DNA from: Nocardia altamirensis NBRC 108246
Lineage (GTDB): Bacteria; Actinomycetota; Actinomycetes; Mycobacteriales; Mycobacteriaceae
DNA: 56,437 nucleotides
NCBI RefSeq assembly: GCF_001612685.1
Contig: NZ_BDAY01000026.1
Coordinates: forward strand, 1-56,437
Direction of reading: 5' to 3'
This document shows positions 1 through 8,400 of this stretch, in pieces (within the stretch, counting starts at the first letter, position 1; every line of letters begins with the position of its first letter). The notes beneath the pieces are model-generated. The model was given only the letters and a program-made list of their open reading frames with translations, was not told the DNA's origin and ran no database searches. Position numbers and translations under genes: made by a program.

Positions 1-22
1 CGAGATGCCTATCTTGCCCGAG

Positions 23-1366
23 CTATCTGCTGTTCGGGTTGTAGGGATAGTCCTGCACGAGATGGAATCCTCGGCCGAGCAGCGGCATGGATTCGAGCGC
101 GATCCGACGCAGGTTGATCTCTACTCGATGGCCGTTGAGTATCCCCGACATCGTCGCGGTGTCCGATGTGTTGGTGTCCAGCACGAGGGTGGAGGTCTCC
201 CCCGCTCCGTCGTAACGGGTCAGTTCGAGCCGATGGTTCTCGACGTCGACGACGGCTCGATAGAAGCCGATCGAGTCGTCCATACGCTGAAACTTGAACT
301 CGTCGGGGTACTCGAAAAAGACTCGTCGCCAACGGTTTTCATCGGACAGGAGTGGCGGCACTTCCTGACCGTCCGACACCAGCCGATCCACATTCCACAC
401 CCCGTACATGGGCGGTTTCGTTCGGCCTTCGCCATGTTCTTGCCAGGCGCCGACGCAATCGAGGACGATCGGGATCGCGATCCACACCCCGAGCATGACC
501 TGGGCGACGGCGGCGAGACGGTTCGCGCGATGCGACCGGAACAGCGGAGGTTGTGTCGAAAGTCCGACCGGCCGCCGCGACAGCAGCACATCCACCAGAC
601 GTCCGAGTTCCGGCGCCAACAGGAAGATGCTCAACAGCAGCAGGTGCAGCGACATCGTCTTGACCGGCACGTCGTAGCTCAGGTTCAGCACGAAGACCTG
701 GGTCAGTCCAACAGTGCTGACCACCGCGCCGAGCGTGACCGTGCGCGGCAGGATGAGCAGCAGGCCGCCGACGGCTTCGAAGGTGCCGATCATGATCTCG
801 TAGCTCGGCGCGGCCCCGACCGAGGACCACAGCAGGCCCATCGGCGTCAGTTCGCCGAACGGTGTCACCAAGGTGGTCAGCGGCGGTGACGGCATCTGGG
901 TCAACAGAATCTTGGCCACCCCGTACAGCAGGAGCTGGCCCGCCAACCCGAACCTGAGGAACACTCGAAACCAGACGAGCAAGGTCGAGTAGTGCGTCCG
1001 GCGACGGTCGAGCACCGACCACACGAGGGTGCCGACAACCGAGATCACCACCAGGCAGAACAGCATCACCCAGTCGTAAGTCCGGTCGCTGCTTGCGGTT
1101 TCGATCGTGACCAGTGGCTCGGTGACGCCGAAGACGTGCTTCGCGGTCCACTCCACGAGCGGTGTCGCCAGCGCCGCGCCGCTGACGCCCGACGAAGGCT
1201 TGCTCAGCAACCCGAGCAGTGTGCTCGCCAGCTGGGTGAGCACACTGTAGAGCCCGAAGTAGACGACGCAGAATCGGAAGACGATCCGAGTCAACGGATT
1301 CCACGCGCCGACCACCGGATCATCGCGCCGAACCGTGTCCGGTTCGGCATGCGTGATCACCACCAT
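23..1366 (-). CDS. DoxX-like polytopic membrane protein
   Basis: This is a 447-residue integral membrane protein. After a short cytoplasmic N-terminus there are several hydrophobic segments (roughly residues 27-45, 85-110, 125-150, 185-215 and 220-245), with a further anchor near 280-300. The last 130 residues look soluble and begin with a YGVWNVDRL-type motif often found after DoxX/HTTM-like membrane domains. I start it at the ATG at 1366 because a GGAGG sits about 7 bases upstream; a GTG two codons earlier lies too close to that site. It starts 18 bases after the stop of the preceding small gene, so it is probably the last gene of the toxin/immunity cassette. Its function is unknown. The DoxX assignment rests on overall layout and is moderate. 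Confidence 0.7.
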   Translation of the reverse strand: MVVITHAEPDTVRRDDPVVGAWNPLTRIVFRFCVVYFGLYSVLTQLASTLLGLLSKPSSGVSGAALATPLVEWTAKHVFGVTEPLVTIETASSDRTYDWVMLFCLVVISVVGTLVWSVLDRRRTHYSTLLVWFRVFLRFGLAGQLLLYGVAKILLTQMPSPPLTTLVTPFGELTPMGLLWSSVGAAPSYEIMIGTFEAVGGLLLILPRTVTLGAVVSTVGLTQVFVLNLSYDVPVKTMSLHLLLLSIFLLAPELGRLVDVLLSRRPVGLSTQPPLFRSHRANRLAAVAQVMLGVWIAIPIVLDCVGAWQEHGEGRTKPPMYGVWNVDRLVSDGQEVPPLLSDENRWRRVFFEYPDEFKFQRMDDSIGFYRAVVDVENHRLELTRYDGAGETSTLVLDTNTSDTATMSGILNGHRVEINLRRIALESMPLLGRGFHLVQDYPYNPNSR

Positions 1367-1384
1367 CCCCACCCCTCCGTGGTG

Positions 1385-1681
1385 CTACTCGATACGGCCT
1401 GTCGACTCGGACCATCTGTCGAGTTCGTCGAGATGATCTGTCAGCGTGAGCCGATCGCTCTGACTGAGCTCGGCGCCGTCGACGGCCTTCTGAAATACGT
1501 GGCGATACAACTCGACGGTCGAACGGTCGTAGCTGTAGCTGAACACCGAACGCTCATCGACGCCGCTGGCCCGTTCCTCGATTCCGGATGCCGCAGCGAA
1601 GTCGGCGACGCGATCGACCTGCGCCCTCGTCAGCCCGTCCAGAAACAGAATCTGCCACAACCGTGCACCTGGCTCATCCAT
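1385..1681 (-). CDS. Small acidic protein B, paralogue of the upstream gene; possible immunity protein
   Basis: 98 residues, no signal peptide, rich in Asp and Glu. It aligns end to end with the protein encoded just upstream: both open with WQI(L/V)F, then G(I/L)T..QV, ADFA and GI, and end with a DR...LT..(I/L).(R/E)(F/L)D.W block. I start it at the ATG at 1681 because this overlaps the upstream stop by 8 bases (ATGGATGA), an arrangement that gives translational coupling; a longer start at 1759 would run through the upstream gene. I do not recognise the family. Its place immediately after a toxin-like gene and its acidic, cytoplasmic character suggest an immunity protein, but this is inference. 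Confidence 0.7.
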   Translation of the reverse strand: MDEPGARLWQILFLDGLTRAQVDRVADFAAASGIEERASGVDERSVFSYSYDRSTVELYRHVFQKAVDGAELSQSDRLTLTDHLDELDRWSESTGRIE

Positions 1682-2117
1682 CGTTTCCGGTCCTCTCCGT
1701 GCAGTCGAAGTCGAAAAAGGCGTCGTCCGCGTCGTAGATCTGATCGCGCGGATACGCAAGGTGCGCCAGCCATTCGTCGAATCGATGGATCATCCCGGTG
1801 ATGAGCGCGCGGTCCGCGTCGGTCAAGGGCGTTCCCTCGACGACCGCGCGGAACGCCCGCCGATGGGCGTCGACCTCCGACCGATCCAGTGCACCCGACA
1901 ACCAGAAGCGAGGATCGCGACCCGAGCGGAGGAATTCCGCGGCGTCGGCGTCCGCAATGCCGTCCGCGACAGCGAAATCCGCGATCAGCTCGACTTGCTC
2001 CTTGGTGATGCCGGGATCGAAAACGATCTGCCACGATCTCGAATCGGGCACGCTATCGGGCGCACTGGCGGTCGGACGATCCAAATCAGTCACCAATCCG
2101 GTTGAGGTTCTCGTCAT
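1674..2117 (-). CDS. Small acidic protein A, paralogue of protein B; possible immunity protein
   Basis: Up to 147 residues from an ATG at 2117. A GTG at 2093 is a good alternative because it would overlap the stop of the toxin-like gene upstream by 8 bases (GTGACTGA), exactly the arrangement seen at the next junction. No signal peptide or membrane segment is visible, and the protein is acidic. Residues about 27-115 match protein B (WQIVF, GITKEQVE, IADFA, then a DR.EV..(H/Y)R..F block). Two paralogues in tandem directly after a toxin-like gene is the layout expected of immunity genes, one possibly matching a different toxin variant. The function is inferred only from this position. Confidence 0.7.
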   Translation of the reverse strand: MTRTSTGLVTDLDRPTASAPDSVPDSRSWQIVFDPGITKEQVELIADFAVADGIADADAAEFLRSGRDPRFWLSGALDRSEVDAHRRAFRAVVEGTPLTDADRALITGMIHRFDEWLAHLAYPRDQIYDADDAFFDFDCTERTGNDG

Positions 2118-2487
2118 AGGTGCCCATCCGGGTGTCCTTGGACGCGAGTCGCTCCGGCGAACTCGCCATCTTCCAACGCCCCCCGTTGTGCCCGTCGAGA
2201 TCCTGCGAAATGTACAGGTTCTTCTTGCTGTGCTTGAAGATCAAGCACCCGTGGCTTCTGCCCACTTTGGCCTCAGCGTAACCGAGCGACTGTGCGGCGG
2301 CCCGATCCTCGCCATCGTTGAATCGCTTGCCTGCTACGGCCTCGAACTCGAACGGCAGATCCTGAGTGCCGTCGGCAACCACCACAGCGGGCGATTGCGC
2401 GAGTGGCGTGGCTGCCGCCTCGACGCTGACGAGGAGCGGAAACGCGGTGATCAGTGCCATGGCGAAGCCAGTGCGGATTATTTTCAT
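2086..2487 (-). CDS. Secreted Ntox21-like toxin
   Basis: 133 residues with a Sec signal peptide (MKII..., hydrophobic core residues 7-22, probable cleavage around residues 24-27). The C-terminal 50 residues carry the pattern LYISQDLDGHNGGRWKMA, then SKDTRMGTYD and NRIGD. I recognise this as the signature of the toxin C-terminal domain called Ntox21, otherwise seen at the ends of large contact-dependent polymorphic toxins and predicted to be an RNase. Here the domain stands alone behind a signal peptide, with no delivery domain. The ATG at 2487 is preceded by GGGGA about 8 bases away. Downstream are two tandem paralogues that overlap it, which fit an immunity role. The family call is from memory of the motif and no search was run. 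Confidence 0.6.
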   Translation of the reverse strand: MKIIRTGFAMALITAFPLLVSVEAAATPLAQSPAVVVADGTQDLPFEFEAVAGKRFNDGEDRAAAQSLGYAEAKVGRSHGCLIFKHSKKNLYISQDLDGHNGGRWKMASSPERLASKDTRMGTYDENLNRIGD

Positions 2488-2521
2488 GATGGATCCCCAG
2501 TTCAAAAGATGTGGCGGTAAA

Positions 2522-2557
2522 TCGGGTTCGCGCACCGGCATGGACGCGCGAACCCGA
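2522..2557 (-). terminator. Hairpin between the two secreted toxin-like genes
   Basis: A perfect 12-bp inverted repeat (TCGGGTTCGCGC and its complement) with a 12-base loop, starting 22 bases after the stop of the DUF4258 gene and ending 34 bases before the start of the Ntox21-like gene. There is no U-tract, as is usual in actinobacteria. It could partly terminate or attenuate transcription so that the second toxin and its putative immunity genes are expressed at a different level. Confidence 0.55.
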
Positions 2558-2579
2558 CTGCTTCGGCGAGTAGCCGGCC

Positions 2580-2945
2580 TCAGAAGACCGTGACGATGTA
2601 GGCGTCCTCGTTGATCGCCACCGAAACTCCGCCCCAGGTCACCTTCCAGGTCCGATGGTCGGGCTGCCACTGCCCCTCGTAGCGGCTGGAGATAGCAGTC
2701 TCGACCTGGTCCTTGCTGATTCCCCGCTGCGCCATGCGGGTCAGCGCATGGTCGGTATACCCGGCAATGTAGTGCGGCCGACGACCCTGCACCGCATCGA
2801 ATCCGGTGTCGAGCACCGAAATGGCTGGATCGGTCGTTGCGTACGCAGGCCCCGCCGCGGAAGCCGCCCCGGCAAACGACAGTCCCGATACCAGAATCGC
2901 AAACGTCGCCAATGGCGCGGCCGCGAGACGCATGATGGATCGCAA
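2580..2945 (-). CDS. Secreted DUF4258-type protein
   Basis: 121 residues. The start is decided by the ribosome binding site: AGGAGGGG at 2951-2958 lies 5 bases from a TTG at 2945, whereas the next ATG (2933) is 17 bases away. Residues 1-31 form a Sec signal peptide ending AASAAG. The mature part has H..(L)TRM.QRGIS..QVE at 66-82, a W.VTWGGV strand and an ending INEDAYIVTVF. This is the DUF4258 pattern, a small fold related to RelE/BECR-type RNases. DUF4258 genes are often paired with DUF2283 genes, as here. An exported DUF4258 protein is unusual and points to a role outside the cell or in another cell. The enzymatic activity is inferred. Confidence 0.68.
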   Translation of the reverse strand: MRSIMRLAAAPLATFAILVSGLSFAGAASAAGPAYATTDPAISVLDTGFDAVQGRRPHYIAGYTDHALTRMAQRGISKDQVETAISSRYEGQWQPDHRTWKVTWGGVSVAINEDAYIVTVF

Positions 2946-3118
2946 AGGTTCCCCTCCTGAATAGCACCGAGTCGACTGAGACCCGATATTCGAATCAGGT
3001 CCGTATTCGAATTCGGATACGGACCAACAGCGAGTCCATCGTGCCTCGCGGCCCCCCGAATTTCCTTGGCTCACGCCGTCTTTGGCACCCACGTGGCAGA
3101 CGCGTGGCAGCCAGGCGA

Positions 3119-3364
3119 CTACTCCTTGCGGGCCGCAGCCTTCATCGCCGCGCTCAGTTGAACTCGCGCGTTGAGCAACTCGATGCCGATCAACTCGCCG
3201 TCCTCGCCGAAATCGAGGACGGCAACGACCTGCTCGCCGCTCTCATCGTGCACGGGGATAGTGCGCAGCGCGCGTCGCTCTCCCCTGTTGTTCTGCGGGA
3301 GCGCGAGATAGGCGACATTGTTCTGCTCGTCCCAGGTCAGGTAGTCGACGAAGTTGGATTGCAT
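3119..3364 (-). CDS. DUF2283 family protein, possible antitoxin or immunity partner
   Basis: 81 residues, no signal peptide. It has the typical DUF2283 layout: WDE..NVAYLAL near residues 9-20, a middle segment ending in TIPVHDE, and VLDFGEDGELIGIELLNA near residues 49-66. The ATG at 3364 is preceded by GAGGA about 7 bases upstream; longer upstream extensions have no coding character. DUF2283 proteins are commonly encoded beside DUF4258 proteins and are suspected antitoxins. This gene lies 173 bases before the secreted DUF4258 gene on the same strand. A cytoplasmic DUF2283 protein beside an exported DUF4258 protein suits protection of the producer before export. The partnership is inferred. 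Confidence 0.72.
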   Translation of the reverse strand: MQSNFVDYLTWDEQNNVAYLALPQNNRGERRALRTIPVHDESGEQVVAVLDFGEDGELIGIELLNARVQLSAAMKAAARKE

Positions 3365-3525
3365 GGCCACATCCTCGCATCGCGAGTCGCCACAACACAG
3401 GAGATCCGACTGCCATGCCCGGCACCGCCGGAGCACACCTACGCGTGCGCCTCGAGGTAGCGGGTGAGAGTACCGCGCACCACCGTCGTGCCGCTGTACG
3501 CACCCTGATCGCGAAATGTACTGCG

Positions 3526-4449
3526 TCAGTGGGCAGACGGTGCCGCTGAACTCTTGATCGCCCGCCACAGCGTGCGATAGAAGTCCGGGTATGTGCGTTC
3601 GACGTGCACCGCGCGGCTGCGGGTCTCCTCGTGCCTGGCAGGCAGCTGGTTGATCGGAACCGCCATCGCCGCATGGTGTTCGATGTGCAGGTTGTTGCCG
3701 TTGGTGAACCAGGTGCTCAGCCTGCTGCCGCGGATGGAGCGGGTGTTGCGCAGGACGTCGGTGCTTTCGGTGTCACAGAGGATGTGCTCGGGCAGTTCGA
3801 CGAGGAAGTGCATCGGGACCGCGAACAGCAGCGGGAGCAGCCAGAGGCGAATGACGATGTCGTAGTGGCCGATTGCGACCAGAGCGAACGCGCCGCAGAG
3901 GAGCGCGCCGAGGATCAGGTACTCGGTGACGGCGCGGCGCCGCATCGCCGGGCTGAGTTCGCCGTACTCGTAGCGCCAGCGACCTGTCACCGCGCGCACC
4001 ACGTCGCGCAGCACGAAATACACTCGCGCATAGTCGAACATGCCGCGCAGCAGCAGCCCGACGGTCAACGGCTTGCGGGTGTCGAAGCCGAAGAACTCGG
4101 TGTCCTGCGCGGTGCCGAGGTGGCGGTGGTGCTGCAGGTGCCGGATCCGATAGTGGGTGTACACCACCAACATCGGCAGCCCGAGCGGCACGCCGACCAA
4201 CCGGTGCGGCCAGGACGCCCGAAAAGCCGAGTGGTGCAACGCTTGATGTTGCAACTCGACGGCGTGGGTGTACATCGCCGCGAGCAGCAGCACGCCGACG
4301 ATCAGCGCGAGCGGCTCCGGTCGCAGCGCGAGCACGACGCCGAGTGCGGTAAGCACCGCGAGCAAGGCCAGTTTGGCCAGGTAGACGCGTTCGTCGGCGG
4401 CACTGGTCCTGGCACGGGCGAACAGCAGCCCGGAGGCAGAGTGGGTCAT
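3526..4449 (-). CDS. Membrane fatty-acid-desaturase-like di-iron enzyme
   Basis: 307 residues. It shows the three histidine clusters of the membrane desaturase/hydroxylase superfamily: HQALHH (His68, 72, 73), H..HHRH (His104, 107, 108, 110) and HIEHH (His255, 258, 259), which bind a di-iron centre. Hydrophobic segments lie near residues 25-62 and 185-235. The ATG at 4449 gives a normal family length. It starts 19 bases after the stop of the PLP-enzyme gene, which itself overlaps the NRPS gene, so all three are probably one transcript. In this setting it may hydroxylate or desaturate a building block or the finished peptide rather than a membrane lipid. The superfamily is certain; the substrate is unknown. 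Confidence 0.85.
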   Translation of the reverse strand: MTHSASGLLFARARTSAADERVYLAKLALLAVLTALGVVLALRPEPLALIVGVLLLAAMYTHAVELQHQALHHSAFRASWPHRLVGVPLGLPMLVVYTHYRIRHLQHHRHLGTAQDTEFFGFDTRKPLTVGLLLRGMFDYARVYFVLRDVVRAVTGRWRYEYGELSPAMRRRAVTEYLILGALLCGAFALVAIGHYDIVIRLWLLPLLFAVPMHFLVELPEHILCDTESTDVLRNTRSIRGSRLSTWFTNGNNLHIEHHAAMAVPINQLPARHEETRSRAVHVERTYPDFYRTLWRAIKSSAAPSAH

Positions 4450-4468
4450 GTGTTCTTCTCGAGTCGGG

Positions 4469-5416
4469 TCAGCGGCCGCTGAGCAGAACGACGTGGGTTC
4501 CGGTGAGCGGCGTGTGCTCGGCGTGGCGGAGCAGTCCGGCCAGCGCGACCGCGCCGGACGGCGTCGGCCACGCCCCGTGCTCGGCAAGCACTTCTCTGGC
4601 CGCAAGCAGCTGATCGTCGTCGGCGCCGTGCACCCAACCGCCGGTCTCCGCCACCGCGGCCATCGCCTCCGGCCCCTGCAGCGCATGCCAATTGACCAGC
4701 GGCTGATTGTGATCGGTGGTCACGACACCCTCGGGCGGCAGCATCTCGTACGCGCCGGGCCAGCTGGTCACGACGGGGTTGTTGGCGGCAGAGCCGACGC
4801 CGTGGATCGGCACGGTCCAGCCCACCGCAGCCAGCTGCCGGTGGATCGCGATGATGGTGGTGCCGTTGCCGACCGGAATCCACAGTGCGGCAGGCGGTTC
4901 GACGAGTGCCGCATGCAGCGCGTGCACTACGACGCCGTGGCCTTCGAATACCGAGTCGACGAACGGACCGTCGACATTGCCGTCGATCCAGCCGTCGGTC
5001 TCGGCGAGCACCCGCGATTGGTCGACCGCGTCCTCGTAACTGCCGGGCACCAGGTGCACGTCCGCGCCCGCCTCCCGCATGAACGCGCCACCGTCGCTCC
5101 AGCCTTCTGGCAAGACGACGGTGCACGCCATGCCCGCGGCCGCGCAGGCCATCGCCATCGCCCGGCCGTAGTTGCCGCAGGTCGCGATGACGACCCGCTG
5201 ATAGCCCTCGGCTGCAGCGCGCAGCACAACGGCGCGTGCCGCCGGTTCCTTGTGACTACCTGAGGCATAACGGGTTTCATCCTTGATCAAAACCCGGGCG
5301 CCGGGCACTAGCTCCCCCGCGTCGATGAGCGGGGTGGCATACGCGTCGGTCGGCGCGGTGGACAGGGGTGAGCGGGACAAGGTCGGCCTTTCAGCGGGAA
5401 AGTTGAGCGTCGGCAT
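4469..5416 (-). CDS. PLP-dependent enzyme, threonine synthase/dehydratase-like (fold type II)
   Basis: 315 residues. The Schiff-base lysine is Lys56 in SGSHKEPAAR. CGNYGRAMA at 80-88 resembles the substrate-binding loop, VGNGTT binds the PLP phosphate, and GAVALAG stands near the C-terminus. It belongs to the tryptophan-synthase-beta fold shared by threonine synthase, serine/threonine dehydratases and diaminopropionate-forming enzymes. The chosen ATG at 5416 overlaps the NRPS stop by 26 bases; an in-frame ATG at 5464 is possible. Because it is coupled to the NRPS, I infer that it makes or alters an amino-acid precursor, for example by beta-replacement or dehydration, rather than serving primary threonine synthesis. 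Confidence 0.82.
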   Translation of the reverse strand: MPTLNFPAERPTLSRSPLSTAPTDAYATPLIDAGELVPGARVLIKDETRYASGSHKEPAARAVVLRAAAEGYQRVVIATCGNYGRAMAMACAAAGMACTVVLPEGWSDGGAFMREAGADVHLVPGSYEDAVDQSRVLAETDGWIDGNVDGPFVDSVFEGHGVVVHALHAALVEPPAALWIPVGNGTTIIAIHRQLAAVGWTVPIHGVGSAANNPVVTSWPGAYEMLPPEGVVTTDHNQPLVNWHALQGPEAMAAVAETGGWVHGADDDQLLAAREVLAEHGAWPTPSGAVALAGLLRHAEHTPLTGTHVVLLSGR

Positions 5417-8400
5417 GGCGTTGTAGGTCGTCTCGGGAATCGATCTCGTTGGGCGGCAGGGCATCCGGCAGGCGGTCTTCCAGCATGCGCAGCTCGGTGT
5501 CGAGCCAGCCGCGCAACGCCCAGCCCAATTGCAGTAGGCCGCTGAGGATTACCAGCATGGCGAGGCCGCGGCCCGGTCCGACGCCGATGAGCTGGCCCAC
5601 CGTGCCTGCGAGCGGTCCGCCTGGTTCGAGCAACGGCTGTACGTAGCGTTCGGCGAGCGGACCGACCACCAGGTAGCCGAGCGGCATGGTCAGCATCATC
5701 ACGGTGATGAAGATCGACAGCACCCGACCCTGCAGCTCGAAGCCGACCTTGCTCTGCACCACCGCGATCCAATGTCCTTCGGCCAGTGACTCGCCGAAGG
5801 TCAGCAGGAACATGCCTGCGACAACGAAGGCGGGTGCACTACCGAGGCCGACCACGGCCATGCCGAGGCTGCCGACGCCCATGAACGCGATCAGTCCGGT
5901 GGTGCGCCGCGGCGTGCCACCCCACAGCCCCATCACGAGACTGCCTGCCAGGCCGCCCAATCCGCCTGCGCCGAGGGCGACGCCGAGCACCGCCGGTGAC
6001 TGTTCGAGCAGCAACATCGGGGTGACGACGGCGAAGCCGAGTGTGTAGAACGCGTGGTCGATGACGAAAAACCGGAGTGCGGCCCGCATTCCGGGCCTGC
6101 GGACGATGTAGCGCCAGCCGTTGACGATCTCGCTGCGGAAGGTCTCCTCGCGGCGGTGGAACAGCAGGTTCGGGAACCGCACCAGCAGCAGGGTGAGCAC
6201 GCCGATGCTGAAAGTCAGCATGTCGAGCAGGATCACGCCGGAAATGCCAATCAAACCGATCAGGCCCGCGCCGAGCATCGGCGCGAACACCAGCCCGACA
6301 CCGACGCCGAGCTGGCTGATGCCGTTGGCGTGCCCCAAGTACCGCTTGGGCACCAGCTGCGCAACGGCGGCCAGATGGGCGGGCCGCTGGAACGCGCCGG
6401 CGATCGAGGTGACCGACACGGTGAGATAGACGTGCCACTGCTGAATACCGCCGGTCCACACCAGAATTCCGAGCACGCTCATCGCGAGCGCGGCGGCGCC
6501 GTCGCTGACCAGCATCACCCTGCGCCGGTCCCAGCGGTCGGCGACGGCACCGGCGATCGGGCTCACCAGGATGCCCGGCAGCAGGCCGATCGCGTTGACG
6601 ACGGCGAAGTCGGTGATCGAGCCGGTCTGCTGGAACACCCAGATGCTCAGCACGAGCGCGCTGAGCCCGCTGCCGATCATCGACACGAACTGGCCGAGCG
6701 CGACCAGCGCGAATTTCGCGAGGCTCGGCGGCGGTCCGGCGGCGGGCGCAGCCACCGGCTCGACCGGAGTTTCGGCCTCGCGGTCGACGAACCCGACCAG
6801 CGCTTCGGCCAGCGGCTCCGCGTGTGTCTTCACGAAGAAGTGACCCGCGCGCGGCAGCACCGCCAATTCGATAGGGCCGTCGCTGAAATGCTCCCATTCC
6901 CGCTGACGTTCGGTGTAGTGCTCGGTGACCCGGTCCTTCGCGCCGACGACCGTCAACACCGGAGTCCGCAGCGGCGCACGCGGATCGGTGTAGGCGGCGG
7001 TGAAGTACTCCTCGGCGTCGCGCGCATCGTGGCGCACGTTGCGCAGCACGAACGCCTGCTGTTCCGCGTCGTCGACGTCGGTGAAGCCGCCGCGCCCACG
7101 CAGATAGGTGAGGTATTCGCGATCCGAGGTGAGCCGGTCGGTCGGAACGAGCCGATAGAACCAGTCGAAGAACCGCCCTGGCAGTCGCGCCGTCGGGAAC
7201 CCCGCACCGAGCCCGACGCCGACCAGCGGAATGCCCGCGGCCTCGGCTTGTCTGGCGAGTTCGACGGTCACCGCGACGCCGAGGCAGTGTCCGTACAGCA
7301 GGATCGGCCCGGCGATCGCGGGCATTTCGGCGAGGATGAGCTCGGCGACCGCCGCGGCAGGGAGCAGTTCCTCGTCGGGGCGGGCGCGGTCGTGCCCCGG
7401 CAGTTCGGCCGCATACAGCGCCCACGTCGCGGGCAGCGCGTCGGCGAGCGGCTGGTAAGCGACCGCGCTGCCGCCGGAGTACGGCACCGCGACGACCGTG
7501 ACGCCGTCGGGTTCGGCGTCGGAGTCGGTGAGTCGGTGCAGCATTCGACGCTCGGCGGGTCGGTCGGTAGTGCGGCCGTCGAGCAGTGCGGCGAGCCTGC
7601 GGATCGTCGGGTGCTGGTAGAGCTCGATCAGTGCCGGTGCCGGTTCGATGCGCCGGATCACCTTCAATGCGGCGAACGAGTCGCCGCCCAACGCGAAGAA
7701 GGTGTCGTCGATGCCGAACTCCGCGACGCCGAGCACCTCGGCCCACATCGCCGCGATCCGCTGCTCGGTCGGGGTGCGCGGCGCGGATTCCGTACCCGCT
7801 CCGGCACTTTCCGGCGGCTCGGGCAGCTGCTTGCGATCGAGTTTGCCGTTGGGTGTCAGCGGAAGCTGTGGGAGCGTGAGGATTCGGGCCGGAACCAGGT
7901 GGGTCGGCAGCCCGGCTCCGAGCGCGTCGCGCATCGCGGCCTCGTCGAGCTCCGCGCCCGCCTGCGGCACGACGTAGCCGACCAGTCGGGCCAGCCCGGT
8001 CGACAGGGTCTGCACCGTTACCGCACAACCGATTACGCCGGGCAGCGCGCCGAGCGCGGCCTCGACCTCACCGGTTTCGATCCGGTAGCCGTTGACCTTC
8101 ACCTGACCGTCGAGACGGCCGAGGAAGTCGACCTCACCGTCGAGCCGCCAGCGGGCGGCATCGCCGGTGCGATACATCCTGGCGCCGGGCTCGGGGGCAA
8201 ACGGGTCGGGGACGAACCGGGTGGCGGTGAGCTCGGGCCGATCGTGATAGCGGTCCGCGACACCGACGCCGCCGAGGTACAACTCGCCGATGATGCCCGC
8301 GGGGACCGGCTGGCGGTACGCGTCGAGCACGTAGACCCGGTTGTTCGGGAAGGGTTTACCGATCGGCAGCGGCGCGGTCGCGGGCAGGTGGTCCACCGAA

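Noticed and set aside
2086..2967. A 293-residue start for the Ntox21-like gene
   Set aside because: The upstream part overlaps the DUF4258 gene in another frame and has no coding character; the ATG at 2487 is followed at once by a signal peptide and has a ribosome binding site.
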